Shown: positions 1 through 11,299, counted from the stretch's first letter. The stretch is 64,000 nt of DNA from Pisaster brevispinus (GCA_023634235.1 JAMKCF010000006.1:11251751-11315750); one strand, 5' to 3'. Notes: generated from the letters alone by a model not told the origin. Program-made: numbers and translations.

Positions 1-674
1 CAACAGTAGATGCCCCTCGATGCCACGTGATCCTCTTCTTACAACAAAAGGACAAAGGCCTGGGATCGGATATTACCTAATAACAACCACCCAATGGCAG
101 AATTTGAGCACTTTTTTACCACCACCTGTCCTTCTGTGGGTAAAAAGAAGTGTTGCACGGTGAGTGTGTGGTCTTGTGCATGCTCTGTAGTGGAAAATAC
201 CGGCGACCTTTGTTCCGGTCATCCAGCATGACACAAAAACACAAAAGTCACATACCCCGGCATGCCACAGCGGAAACATGTCATCCAATATTAACTGGTG
301 AAAAGTACACCAAGAACTCTCAAAGGTTGATTTTTGAACAATCTTATTATTACTAGAATCTATGAATGCATGCACACTCAGGGATGAGATTTGACGAATG
401 TGAACATGTGAAAAAATGATTGTGGGCTGGGTTCTCCCTTGTTCTTGTCCTTGCTCCACTCAGATGTTCCAATTCAAGAGATTTCTGCATCACCAGAAAC
501 ACACAACTACCAGACTACAGGTTTGGACATAATGTAGACCTATTTCTTTCTCACTTTCAGTGACAGCTATACTTCTTTCAAGAAAATTTGATGGCTCAAG
601 GAGATTTCGAGAAGAAAATCCTAAAATCAGGAAAACAATCATGAGAGACCACACACCTGACGTCTCAAAATGGA

Positions 675-985
675 CTACATGGATGGCTTGTGCGTAAAGC
701 GCTCGCCTGTCACCACTGTGGCCCAAGTTTGATTCCCGGCCGAGGCCATATGTGAGTAGAGTCATGAGCTGTTTCTCTCTTATGCCTTGAGGGTGTTTTT
801 CCGGGCCCTCCAGTTTTCCTTCCTCCGAAAAAACACTTTCGAACTCAGGCTGGGCTCCGTGGTCACATATGGGTCCATGTGGCTGGCTGAAAAGGGCGCC
901 CTTGCATGCTTGGGGCTCCAACACTATGTAGCAAAATCCTTTGCAGAGAGGATGATTAGCCTCCCAAATTATTATTATTACTAAA
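675..985 (+). repeat. tRNA-derived SINE-like element, family A
   Basis: The head resembles a tRNA gene with an internal promoter: a GGATGGCTTGTGCGTAAAGC A-box region and a B-box-like TTTGATTCCCGGC. A body with TCCAGTTTTCCTTCCTCCG follows, and the tail is a short ATT repeat near 970-984. Related copies occur at 2190-2485 (-), 47316-47590 (+), 49351-49632 (-) and 57970-58140 (-). The degree of divergence differs between copies, which argues for old dispersed insertions. Confidence 0.75.
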
Positions 986-1029
986 TCAACTCCCTGTGCT
1001 GCTTAGATGGAGGTGATGACACACTGATA

Positions 1030-1375
1030 AACAGCAGCTGCAAAGGCTACAGAACTGGGCTGCTAAACTTGTCTATCGAGCCTAAAAGCATGACCATGCC
1101 ACACCTTCAAGAACTTCACTGGCTGCCAGCCAGGGATCTTGGGTTATGACTCTAAATGCCTCAACAACACAGCACCTGGTTATTTATCATCCCCACCGGC
1201 CTGGACGTTCAAGCCTTCGCTCAGCATCTGACACTACTCGCCTCATGGAATCAACCTCTGTCAAGCTTCTCCAGTCTGCATCAAGTCGAACCTTTTATCA
1301 TTTTGCTCCCTAAACCTGGAATGCACTGACTATTTCCATCAGCGAATCCAACTTTTTATGAAAATTAAAGAAGTG
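1030..1375 (+). pseudogene. Decayed LINE reverse-transcriptase C-terminal fragment
   Basis: Frame-shifted reading gives LQRLQNWAAKLVYR, HDHA, LHWLPA-like sequence, PGRSSLRSAS and a WNAL...F-K ending. This is the order typical of the C-terminal part of CR1/L2-type non-LTR retrotransposon ORF2 (LQR-QN-AARL, ELHWLP, R-LRS, WNSLP, FK). Stops and frameshifts are present. The fragment lacks the catalytic reverse-transcriptase motifs and is only the 3' end of a 5'-truncated copy. Confidence 0.65.
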
Positions 1376-1449
1376 TATCAAAAATATGTATCAGCATATG
1401 TACATATGTATGCATGATAAGGAAGGGGAAAATGGAAACAACATCTTAC

Positions 1450-1633
1450 CTCTCTTTTTCCAATTCTTGCATCTGCTTATTACAGTGGTCTCTCAGCTGC
1501 CTGTTTTGGGCGGGGCTGCCAGGCGTGTCGGCCGTGAGGCTGCTTGATGATGAATGCATGCTGGGTGGACTGTGTAGTTTGTAGGCTTTAAATGTAGCTG
1601 GAGACAGCGGAGACGCTAGAGGGGAGTAGCCTG
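1450..1633 (-). CDS. APC: APC coding exon 3 (residues 90-151)
   Basis: The acceptor CACCTACAG leads into CA GGC TAC TCC. The exon is proline/serine rich (SPLASPLSPATF, then five consecutive serines) and ends QMQELEKER with donor GTAAGA at 1449. Length 184 bases, entering in phase 1 and leaving in phase 2, as at the vertebrate ELEKE-R junction. The following vertebrate exon begins SLLLADLDKEEK; nothing like it is seen to the left, so it probably lies outside the window. Confidence 0.9.
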
Positions 1634-4157
1634 CTGTAGGTGCACACATGCGGGGGGAAAAAAAGGCCAGACTCTTTGTCAAAACTACCACCTTGCTTTG
1701 GTGAACAACTACTTGTTGGTATCAAGGGATAGTAGGTGTCAAAATTACTCAAGTCCCCAGCGGTAAGGAAAGGGTTAAAAATAGACACTACCCTCAAAAG
1801 ATTTTCCCTGGTCTCAAAAAGAACCTCGAGGGCAACCAATGGAGGAAGCTACGTGCATTTCAGCTCCCCATAAAATTCTGAGTCACCTAACTATTCACAG
1901 CCATATTTTGGGAAGAAGACCTGACTGATGCCGGACATGAACATAAATGATCTTTATACAAAGCTGTCAGTCCTCCTGATGTACTTGACTTTATCGTGTG
2001 CACTTAAAATAAAAAACCCATATCACACAAATGCTTCATGACAGTTAACGCCACCATGCAGAAATAACCATTGCATACAAGTGTTGTACATGTTCCCCCA
2101 GGGTACACATGTATGTTTGAAGCTTTGCATGGTGTAAATCTATAGTAGTAAACTTGCTGGTACAACCATGTATACAACTCTTTTAACAAGTTGGGAGGCT
2201 AATCATCCTTGCAGCTGAGAAGCTGAATTGCGAAGGACGCGGCTACATCGTGTTCAAGCTGCTGGCATGCGAGGGCGCCTTAAGCAGCCTGCCACATCAA
2301 CCCATACATGAACACAGAGCACAGCCTGAGATCGAAAGTGTTTGATTGTCCCATAGGGAGGAAAACCGGAGGGCCTGGAGAAAAAAAAACCTTGCGGCAT
2401 AGGAGAGAACCAACGCACAACTCCATTCACATAAATGGCTTTGTTGGTGAGAGGCGAGTGCTTTACGCACTACACCACCCATGCTCTAAAGAGAGAAGAG
2501 TTGGTTCTGATAAAAAACTGGTGTCACCTGAAGATGAGCAGAGTTTAAAGTTGAAAACATCGAGACCGCACCAGTTCTTCTCAAAACCAATACTTCTCCC
2601 AAAGAGTTTTACACATGGTTGTACCCGTAAGTTTACTCATTTTTCTCATGGTATACATATATGTATGTTATTTAGAAAGAACGATGTAGTTGTCAGAAAA
2701 AATGTACAGACAAAGGACTCGTCACCAGGGAGTGCCCCTCGAAAAAAACTTAAGATGCTTAATCCAGGAATCACTTACAGAAGGTGGGGTGCTGAACAGT
2801 AGATGTGAAACCTAACCGGCTGTTAAAGAGGCTACACAAATGTGAGATCACTTAGACGGGACGAGCTTCTACACCATACATGGTAATGAGAGGAAACACA
2901 ATGAAGTGTACCACTCATCTACCGTCACGTTGGCAGTTTTTCCAATTGTTATACCTGAAGCCAACCATTAGTGTTTCATTATGTGAATGGAAACGCAGAC
3001 CTTTTGACCCCTTGCACAATGCGCAGCGCACTTACACTCGCCAATCCTGTCTGCCATTTTGGGAGTCAAAACATACACAAAGGAATTGACGCCCAAAAGG
3101 GTGGGAATGGTAGATGGGCATTGTGAGAAGGTGTGTTCCGCACCGTGCAAGGGGTTAGTATTCAAAATAATTTGAGTCGATTAGACACCTGTCTTTTCCG
3201 CCCATTTTTGTAATGAAGTTTGAATGTCATTTTTTCTTTAGCATTTAAAACATGAAATGAATCAACTAAATAAAATCAACTAATATTATTTTCAGTATAA
3301 GCCTGCATGTCCATTCATTGTCCATGAAAAAAACACCTTCTTGGATGGATTCAGGTACTTAACCCAAAATTACACCCACTGGAAAAGCTGATGACAGATG
3401 CAAAGTTGTGTCTCCTGGGGGGTTTACTTCTTTCATCAGACAAGTACACCACCACTTACTGTTTGAATTCTGATCGAGGCCGGTTGTCATGCCAACCGTT
3501 GCCATGGATCTGGTCGTGCCTGCTGTTGTTGCTGTTGCTGCGCTTGCTGCCTCCTCCTCTTGCATACAGGACTGGATGTGAGTGAGGGCATCTTTCATGC
3601 AGGAGGCTTCCGTCTCAAGCTTGCTCAGCTGACACGAGTTATCCTGCAGACCCTAAATGGTAACCACCCCAAAAAACTCATATTCAGTGAATAAAGTCAT
3701 TATTTGTCTTCTACATTATTCTTTTTCAATTAAAAAAAAATGTATGTCACTGCCAAGACCAATAACAAACAAATTGTTGGTCATGAAAACATAAATGTAT
3801 GTACTCTAACATTTGTGGAAACAACAATAACTATATATATTTTTAAATGGTTTCAATGTCTTTCCTCCTATAAAAAGACTCTCGCAGCCAGTACGGTTTG
3901 CTTTTCAGAGTGCTTATTATGAGACTATGAAAACTATATATGTAACACACAAACAAATTAAAATTAGGGCTAGATAGTTTATAAACAGGTAGCAGGTTGT
4001 GCAAAAAACACATAATCATTATCATTAATGTAAAATGTAATAATTATTAATGTAAAATTTAAGGGGACAAAATGAAACTGACCCTTTTGAGGTGGGAGTT
4101 TTCAGCCTTTAGAGAATTGACTTGAAATAGTAGCTGGTCATAAGACGATACTGCCAT
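1450..4157 (-). CDS. APC: APC (adenomatous polyposis coli), N-terminal part, 3 coding exons
   Basis: Three exons join into an APC amino terminus of about 150 residues: 4157-4083, 3652-3460 and 1633-1450 (minus strand). Exon 1 starts MAVSSYDQLLFQVNSLK, close to the vertebrate APC start. The match continues through KLETEAS and MKDALTHIQ and ends in QELEKER, where vertebrate APC has ELEKER at a phase-2 junction. All junctions are GT/AG with phases 0, 1 and 2. In the family this segment is the oligomerising coiled coil of a large scaffold that organises beta-catenin destruction and binds microtubules; armadillo and later regions lie beyond the left edge. The serine-rich stretch in exon 3 replaces the serine/glycine-rich region of the vertebrate protein. 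The start codon is supported by homology, G at -3 and G at +4. The next exon was not found in bases 1-1449. Confidence 0.93.
2190..2485 (-). repeat. SINE-like element, family A (minus orientation)
   Basis: The left part reads GGAGGCTAATCATCCTTGCAGCTGAGAAGC; the right end is the reversed tRNA-like head (GAGAGGCGAGTGCTTTACGC). It matches the inverted copy at 675-985 and the same-orientation copy at 49351-49632. It lies in the APC intron. Confidence 0.72.
3004..3158. mobile_element. Small inverted-repeat (MITE-like) element, family GACCCCTTGCAC
   Basis: The ends are TTGACCCCTTGCAC and GTGCAAGGGGTTA, an imperfect inverted repeat enclosing about 155 bases with an internal CCATTTTGGGAGTCAA. Related elements are at 34868-35035, 51040-51179 and 55078-55255. 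There is no coding capacity, so mobilisation would need a transposase from elsewhere. Confidence 0.55.
3460..3652 (-). CDS. APC: APC coding exon 2 (residues 26-90)
   Basis: The acceptor CCATTTAG precedes GGT CTG CAG; the exon reads GLQDNSCQLSKLETEAS and then an alanine/threonine-rich stretch, ending at GAATTCAAACA before GTAAGT. It is 193 bases, entering in phase 0 and leaving in phase 1. LETEASCMKDAL aligns with vertebrate LETEASNMKEVL, where vertebrates place an intron that is absent here. The alanine/threonine run (residues about 46-60) has no vertebrate counterpart that I recognise. Confidence 0.92.
4083..4157 (-). CDS. APC: APC coding exon 1 (residues 1-25)
   Basis: The exon encodes 25 residues from the initiator Met at 4157 down to HLKR, followed by the donor GTCAGT at 4082. 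It is phase 0 at its 3' end. Heptad-like spacing of hydrophobic residues (Y, L, L, V, L) fits the N-terminal dimerisation coiled coil. The exon appears to begin upstream at 4170, after the acceptor TTTCTCCACAG, so it carries 13 bases of 5' leader. Confidence 0.93.
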
Positions 4158-4170
4158 ATCAGTCACACAT
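4158..4170 (-). promoter_or_regulatory. APC: APC 5' leader with minimal upstream ORF
   Basis: Between the probable splice acceptor (CTCCACAG, ending 4171) and the APC start codon lie 13 bases. They read ATG TGT GAC TGA T, so an upstream ORF of three codons terminates one base before the APC ATG. Whether it is translated depends on the acceptor being used and on the unknown upstream exon. The sequence itself is direct observation; regulation by it is inference. Confidence 0.5.
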
Positions 4171-4710
4171 CTGTGGAGAAACAAAAGTGGGAAACACAAT
4201 TTAAATAAAACCTCAAGATAAGGACCAGAGAACACGTCATAAAATATGCATCCCAAAATGTTTTCAATGGCCCTCACCTTCTCCCTCTCAGTCCCCCTCC
4301 CCCCTCCTTTGGTTCGTCCCAAGTTTTTTTTTAATAAGATGGCGAGAACCTTGATTTCATTCGGCAAGGGAAAGTGCATGATAGTCTCCGGGTACCCATC
4401 ACATACATGACATAGTAGGGTTTGTTTGTTGGTTTAGATGATTCTCCCATCAAGGGAACTCGGCAAAAACCCACAAGGGGATATAAACGCCAAGCTGGCA
4501 ACAGCCAATCTCTCTCATGCAAACATTGGTTTTAAACGTCTATGATTATGAATTGCACAAATCAATAAATTGTGATTCAGTAACTAGACGACAATACTTT
4601 ATTCTAGTCATTTTAAAATCAGCGGTTAGCTTGGTAGAATTCAAACCTACAACCTTGTGATTGCAAGTCCTGCAGTCTAACCACTAAGCACGGTAATATG
4701 GACAGGGTAT

Positions 4711-4975
4711 CATGGCCGGCCGGTCTAGGGTGGTGGACTCAAGTTCTGTAATTGACAGAATGTGGGTTCGAATCCTAGCCTGGTCTGTCGGGACACTTGT
4801 GTCCTTGTGCAAGGCATTGTATCATAATTGCTCCTCTCTACCAGTAGCAATGGGTACTACTGAGAGCTGGGGAGTAACCTGCGATAGACTTGCATCCTGT
4901 CCGGGGGGAATAGGATAATCAATGGCCTGATGAGCCATATTGGCTCGGGACAGACGTTATATGTACTTCTTTTTT
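4711..4975 (+). repeat. tRNA-derived SINE-like element, family B
   Basis: A-box-like TCTAGGGTGGTGGACTCAAG and a good B box GGGTTCGAATCC at the head. The body contains GGACACTTGTGTCCTTGTGC, GGGTACTACTGAGAGCTGGG and a 3' end GGCTCGGGACAGACGTTATA. An inverted copy lies at 63216-63450 and a partial one at 62543-62660, each showing the same succession of blocks. Confidence 0.75.
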
Positions 4976-5689
4976 TACACCAATACCATAATGATTAAAA
5001 AACAGTCTATACAATGCATTGGCTAACTTAATCCTTTCAATCAAAATATTCACTGCTGGCAGAGCAAAACACCTGTTACATTCACAGTGGCATACACATC
5101 CAAGTACCCATACTAATTGAAGCCTTCACTACACCAAATTCCCTCCCATAATACATTTTGGTGAGTGCTGCGACTTGAAAATGCATGCCCGCTCTCCAAG
5201 TGCTACTATTTTTGCATTCAAGTACAGGGACGATTTAGCCATTGTTTTTAATCTTGCCATGGAGCTTTTAAGGCACGTATGCCGTATTGATCTGGGCTTC
5301 CCATTACGGGAACCCTTTCCTGTCACGCATCAACAAAATGGCACGCTGCCTGTACACTTTCATTAAAACACTCTCTGCACCACAGTGAGAGCACTAAGAT
5401 AATGATGCGGGTTGGGGTTTGTTTTTTAATGGAGTCATTCGTGAGTTACGACCTCTTGGCACAAAGCTCGTTTATCATTCAGGTGGTCCAGTCAGTTAAC
5501 ATAATGGATACGGCCGCCCTGGACATTTTGATTGCAGTCACATCTACTTGAACATGAACGGTAGGGGGTCGGGGACACTTGGGACTGGATGAGGAGTGGT
5601 CACATTACACAGGTGCCTGCAACATAAGGTCTATGCACAGTACACACATGTACATGTACATTGTACATATGTAGGGCCTATAGTATACA

Positions 5690-5830
5690 AATATTGGATG
5701 CATTCTGAGTGTATTGTTGCAGAATGTAATCACAAGGTGAAATCTTGACAATGCCATTTCACGAGGCAAAGCCGAGTGAAACGGAAAAGCCAGATTTCAC
5801 AGAGAAACTCAAAAAAGGAAACACATTCAA
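5690..5830. mobile_element. Foldback MITE-like element, family GTGAAATC
   Basis: The segment carries TTGCAGAATGTAATCAC, AAGGTGAAATCTTG, CGAGGCAAAGCCGAG and CCAGATTTCACAGAG, which partly self-complement. A related element at 48765-48950 has the same blocks (GTGAAATCTGGCTTTTCC, GACGAGGCATAGCC, GTTACATTCTGC). I see no ORF inside. Confidence 0.5.
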
Positions 5831-6177
5831 TATTTGTTTTATAACTCACACATGTACACAGATGTAACTTCTAGTCATTTGAAATGTGTTTACAATAAAC
5901 ACAAAAATAGACACTCTGAAAATTCTTTTTAAAAACTTCTAAACAACATGGAGGAGTCCATGTAGACACCAACCTTTGCCCGCCTTGACACAACTTAGCC
6001 TCATTTGGACAAATGGTCAGGAACTATTGTTTGGAAGACACTGCAAAGCATCAATTGAACTCCAGTATTAAATTGTAGAGCTTCGCCATAGTAAATACAT
6101 GGCAAAATAATGGATGAACACCTGTCACATGTTCAACCAATCAAATGACAAGGATCTCCTTGCGTGGTATTAATACA

Positions 6178-6250
6178 ACATGTACATGTACATGTAGTGC
6201 CACTACATGAACATGTACATGTAGTGCCACTACATGTACATGTAGTACCT
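6178..6250. repeat. Short tandem array built on ACATGTACATGTA
   Basis: The unit ACATGTACATGTAGTGCCAC is repeated twice with a partial third copy, interspersed with CTACATGAACATG. It contains overlapping copies of the palindrome TACATGTA, which is scattered throughout the window. Confidence 0.8.
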
Positions 6251-6253
6251 ATG

Positions 6254-6420
6254 CAGTCCTGTTCGTTCATTCTTGACAGGGCAATGGCACTAAGGCATTT
6301 TCTCCTTTGTAAAGGGCATCTTTATGAGAAAATTGTAAATCTCCACTGGAACATTTCAAGGTACACCAAGAAAATGACCAGGGGCACAGAGGCGGTTGCC
6401 TCCGTTAAGCATCAGGCCTG
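6254..6420. mobile_element. MITE-like element, family CAGGCCTG
   Basis: Ends CAGTCCTG and CAGGCCTG flank about 165 bases with the shared core CACTAAGGCATTTTCTCC, GGGCATCT, CACTGGAACATTTC and GGGGCACAGAGGCGGTTGCC. Related copies lie at 14490-14655, 44337-44495, 46303-46690 and 53661-53837. Confidence 0.55.
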
Positions 6421-6695
6421 TACATACACTTGCAGAGTATCATATTGATTTTAGTGTACACCACTACGGGAATCCCAAGGGACTGAACAAGTGACTACAC
6501 TACACAATGCAAGTAGTGGACACACTGGCACATAGTACACACACTGATGCCTTTTGCTGGTTTCACTACGTGTTAATGTACATGACGTTGTTTATATGCC
6601 TTGAACTTGTTCATAAGAATTGCAATCTCTTTCTTCAAGAGGCACAGAGGCAACAATGAGTGAAACTAGTGTACATTGTATGATGCATGTACTAT

Positions 6696-6975
6696 GCACC
6701 TCTTTAGTTTAAGGTCTAGTGCACCTTTTTAGTTTAAGGTCTACTGTCCCTCTTTAGTATAAGGTCTAATGTCCCTCTTTAGGTTAAGGTATAATGTACC
6801 TCTTCAGCTTAAGGTCTAACGTATCTTTTTGGTTTAAGGTATAATGTACCTCTTTAGATTAAGGTCTAATGTACCTCTTAAATACAGTAGCTGAAGGTCT
6901 AACCTCTTTAGGGTTAAGGTCTAATGTACCTCTTTAGTTTAAGGTCTAATGTACCTCTTTAGTATAATGTATAGT
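6696..6975. repeat. Minisatellite, about 25-bp unit
   Basis: Roughly ten imperfect copies of a unit close to TGTACCTCTTTAGTTTAAGG + TCTAA run in one direction. Point changes and one interrupted unit near 6880-6900 (AAATACAGTAGCTG insertion) mark it as a diverged array. Confidence 0.9.
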
Positions 6976-6999
6976 GGGCATTACTTAAAGTTATTAATA

Positions 7000-9900
7000 C
7001 CATTCAAACACACATTAAATGCCTAAAAGCTAAGAAACTTTAACTTTATGGTACTTTACCCATACATATTTCAAGTTTTCAAAATAACACTGGTTTCAAA
7101 TATAACCCTTTCGTTCATGAACTGCACAGGAATTGCTGACACAGAGCAATGCCTTCATCTTTGCGCTCTTGACATCTTTTTCGCTAAACTTGTCATCAAC
7201 CATTTTAAATAATGATTGAAGACACGCAACCACGATTATTAACATCCACTGATCTATCCGTCTCATTAGTGGAGTTTGTCCAATTACCTCTGGGGTTGTT
7301 CTATGCTAATATCACACACCACGCACATAGAAGTTTGTTTTTCTTTTCAGCATCGACCCTCCCTCATGCATTCAAGGTGTCAACGCCGATTACAGTCACC
7401 CAATAAATACGACTTGATTGAAACGCCACCACGCTGGACAATGGTGGTAATCCAATAGACTCTTCCCCCGCTCACCACATCAGACCAATCAGTGGAAAAG
7501 TGACTCATTCCCCAACTGATTAGATCACAATCAGAACGCCGAGTCGTTCAAGCGTGAAATCGCATCCTCACCGACCCCAATGTTGAGAAAGGTCCCACGG
7601 CATTCTTAGTTACACGCTACTTCCTTTTTTTCCTCTCCTCATATCGCTGCTTTCCCCAAACCGATCTGTCAAATAAATTTTATGACTGTATAAGATCCTA
7701 AAGCAACGCTGGGGTTATTGCTTTCCACATGGTTTCCATTTTCAGTGTATTTTTGGGCTTCATTTGAGGAAGGAACACTGACTAATGTCGATAGAAAGTT
7801 AATGCAGGAAAAAATGTCTGACGTCATTGCTCAATTTATCCAATATAATGTACCATGTATACCCAGTGTTCTCCCTGAGCACAAGCTAGCGTATCGGGCT
7901 AAATTGCACGAAGTGCAGCCGATACGCAAAAAAAGACATTATTATTATTATTATTGGGGTTTTTTTTTGGGGGGGGGGGTTTCACAAAAACACAAAATGA
8001 AACCATTAACAATTCCCAGATTGCACAGTAGGGCTTTTAAAACCAAAGATAAACACCAAATAAAAAACATACCGAAGACCTTGTTTCAATGCAGCGTGTT
8101 TGGACCAAACTTCCAAAATCTGGTTCAAGAATGCCTCCCAGTTTCGACAAATCCTTGGGAGAACCCTGCATACACCTGTATCTGAATGCATTGGATAAAG
8201 GTGCATGACAGCTCTTCAGGCTGCAGGGTCCAGTGGTTTGGAATTTCTTCTCTTTTACTTCTGAATATAAGTATCCAAAATGTACTTTTTAGAATGACAC
8301 TGTGGTTCATGTACTGTACATGTATGTACTGTGAGTAACCATGGACAGATGGATTGCCCTTGTAGATGAATGATAAACCATAGGCCTTTAAACAAAATGT
8401 GACCTGCATGCCTTTTTTTAAGCACATCAACTTTTTTTCTAACATCATCTGTCTGCAGGCCTAGAACTTTAATGTGAATCCGCGAATCCGCGAATCGATT
8501 CGCGTTACTGCATACATGTTGCAACGCATACAGTGTACTTTGATGACATTATCCAAGATTTGTACAAATGATACGGTGCTTGCAGATTGGAATGACAGTA
8601 TAGTACTTATCTTAAACCCATTGATCCTGTGAAAATGATGGATGTTGAAAAGAGAAGTCAAGCTTCGTGGAAAAGCCGACACCACACTTAAGTTCAATGC
8701 CCGCGTGTACACTGTTGAAGCCTGGGCTGTATCCGAATTGGCGGCTACGGCTAGGGCAACAGCTGGATCAATTTCAATTTCAAGACATTTATTTCCATTC
8801 CAACAGAGAATAACAATAACAAAGAACAGTAAGAGGATAATTGGAAATGGGGGCATAGCAAGAAAGGCCAAAGCTTGTGGTAGGTTTGCCACGACAAACA
8901 AAAACACAAATGGACTAACATTAACAAGTACAGTGCAACATTAACAAGTATATACTGCATCATCAAAGGACGTCCTTAGCAAAACCCTTAGCAACAGTCA
9001 TAGCTGTAGCTGCCAATGAGGATACAGCCCTTTCAACACCAAACTCAGTAGTTGGTGTCGCACAGTGCAACTGAAAATTGCGATTAAAATGCGAATGGGT
9101 ACCAGTCCAGCCACACCAAAGGAAACATGGGTGCAGGGCCATGTCCGGATTAACAGCTTCGACAGTGGCTGTAGCTGCAACACCAAATTCTATTCCTGAA
9201 TGCTGTCATTGCAGCCAACGGCTGGCCCCAGCCATAGCCGAAAATTGATTCAGAAGTGGCCCATACAGCATGAAAAACAAAAGACAGGGAACCAGACTCC
9301 ATACATCCATTAGATGGTGTACCTTTGTAGGGCCTATCAAACACTCACTCCACCGACATCCCCAAGGACTGACGCTGACACTAATGAATTCATGACCACT
9401 TCTGTGGTCAAATCCTGACAGCGAGTTACACCGGAAAAGCTACTTTTATTTCACTTGAAGTGGGGAACAAGATATTGGCCCAATGCCTGGAGACTAACAC
9501 CACTGCCCTGATTTGTCAAAGTTTCGGGTCTAGGGATTTACTAACTGGGGGGACAACTTGGATTTCTCTCCCTCTGAAGTGGGTCTTTCGTACAAAGGAG
9601 TACACTCAAAGCTAGACTATAATTATACATTTTCAGGGAGTTTGTTTTTAAAATAAACACACAAGCCAGTGGTTGAGGAATGTTTTGATACCAGTCTAAC
9701 CGTGGATACACGATGCATTTAGAATTTCGAGAGCTCTTGAAGATTTGAAGAGAATATTTTTCTGTTCTTCCCTTCATCATTGGAGAACCCATGCAATTGA
9801 AGCAACTTGACACTAGTACAGTTTCTAGCATCAGTGCACGATACGGATACAAAAACTATTAATCAAAGAACACTACACAGCCATCTTGTTACCTTCCACT

Positions 9901-11290
9901 CAAATCAATAAACCCAAAATGAGGCTGGGAGTGATTTAACATGTACTATAGGGGTGCTTTTTGGCATCACTGACCAGCAACGTAAATTTCATTGACCCAA
10001 ATAATTTTTGAGCAACCCCAAAAGCGGGTTGGTAACCAGAAACAGTTTGTGAGGTACATGTACATGTATACTAATTAGGTACTTTTCGTGAAATTTAATG
10101 TTCTAAAAATACACAGCCTTAATTTTATTTTCAAATAACAGAACTTATGTAGTCTTTACAATTTTATAAACATGATTATAGCAATGGTGTGCTTCAAGGT
10201 TTCTGGTTTTTTTTTAAGAATTCCGTTAACAATTTTCATTAGTTTGTAGAATTTGCCATCTTGAAACCAAGCCTAAATGAGCCAACAAATCAGTTCTGGT
10301 TTGGTCGAAAAGGCTGCGTCACCACAGTTGAACCACACATGCAAAACTGCTTAACCATTAACCAAAGCTTTAAAATATTACTAGTCTGGGTTGCCAAAAT
10401 GCGCCCTCGGCTGACACCCTTCATGCTACATGTATATTCGCAACTACCTCTTTGCCTCTCTTCCATCCATAACAGAAATTCCACTTGCACAGTTTACAAT
10501 GTACAAGTTCTCCGCAAATCTCTTAACCATCAATGTCATGTTAATCTGCAAATTGGACAGACCTATGACTGATGTTTTTTACAACCAGAACAACTTCAGA
10601 TTTTCCTCCATTTTTTTGCTGACAACCAAACATTTTTATCCAACCGGACTTTCCATTGTGTAGCATGTTTTCTTGCCTTTGTCAAGTCAGGGTTTCATTG
10701 TGGCAACAATATTTTCAAAGGAAAACGATTACTCAAGAAGCTCAAAAAGTTCTGAAAACTTATACGCAGATGGGCATGGACGGTTATTTTTTCAAATGAT
10801 GTAAAAATGGTTAAGTCCCTAAACCATGTTTTAGATTTTCATTGTTAAAACTAATAGGGCACTCAGTACATTAAGCTGTTATTGATTTGTTGTTGAGAAA
10901 AATTATCATTTGTAAAATATGAAATTAGTCTCCATGTCTGATATTACGCAGAATTTCATCTTGTGTATGCATTGTGAACAACACCATGGGCAGCAGATGC
11001 AAGTAAAAGTACAACCACCTTGACATTAACATAACACGGTGCAAGCGCACCGGTGCACAGTGGTGCACATGTACATGATTTCACGGTTCAATTCATAAAA
11101 AAAAAACCAATCATACATGTTGTAAACAAACATTAAGCCAGGCTTTCTAAAATCTCTATTATTCACATACAATACATTCCTACACATGCACAAAATATCA
11201 CAAACACGAACAAAGCACAATGTTTGCACTGTAAATAACCCTAAAATATTATTATTAAAACTTCATTTTGATTTTGAGCGGTATTCATTG
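7000..11290. other. Non-coding spacer upstream of APC
   Basis: No coding exon is supported. The stretch holds an ATT microsatellite next to poly-T and poly-G (7939-7979), repeated blocks with the theme CTGTAGCTGCCAATGAGGATACAGCC (around 8730-9250, related to 44885-45030 and 54240-54375), and isolated ACATGTACATG palindromes (for example near 10060). Short open frames here lack family resemblance and splice context. Confidence 0.6.
7390..7600. promoter_or_regulatory. Candidate APC upstream promoter (CCAAT cluster)
   Basis: Three CCAAT-type boxes occur within about 100 bases (CACCCAATAAA near 7398, ATCCAATAG near 7451, GACCAATCAG near 7484). A short stretch with more CpG than its surroundings follows (AACGCCGAGTCG, AAGCGTGAAATCGC). 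It lies about 3.3 kb upstream of the APC start and could serve its untranslated first exon. This is weak inference: no TATA box or donor site could be tied to it. Confidence 0.2.
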
Positions 11291-11299
11291 AGTGTATAA

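Larger units (their letters stand above)
1634..3459 (-). other. APC: APC intron between coding exons 2 and 3
   Basis: Intron of about 1.8 kb bounded by GTAAGT (3459) and CCTACAG (1634). It contains a minus-oriented SINE-like repeat (2190-2485) and a small inverted-repeat element (3004-3158). No coding exon is visible between them. Confidence 0.85.

Noticed and set aside
490..924. Possible next APC exon to the left of 1450
   Set aside because: The minus-strand frame reads SINE-derived sequence; no segment resembling SLLLADLDKEEKEKDWYY is present in bases 1-1449.
2308..2802. 164-codon open frame on the plus strand
   Set aside because: It runs through the SINE family A copy at 2190-2485 and into APC intron sequence without protein family features.
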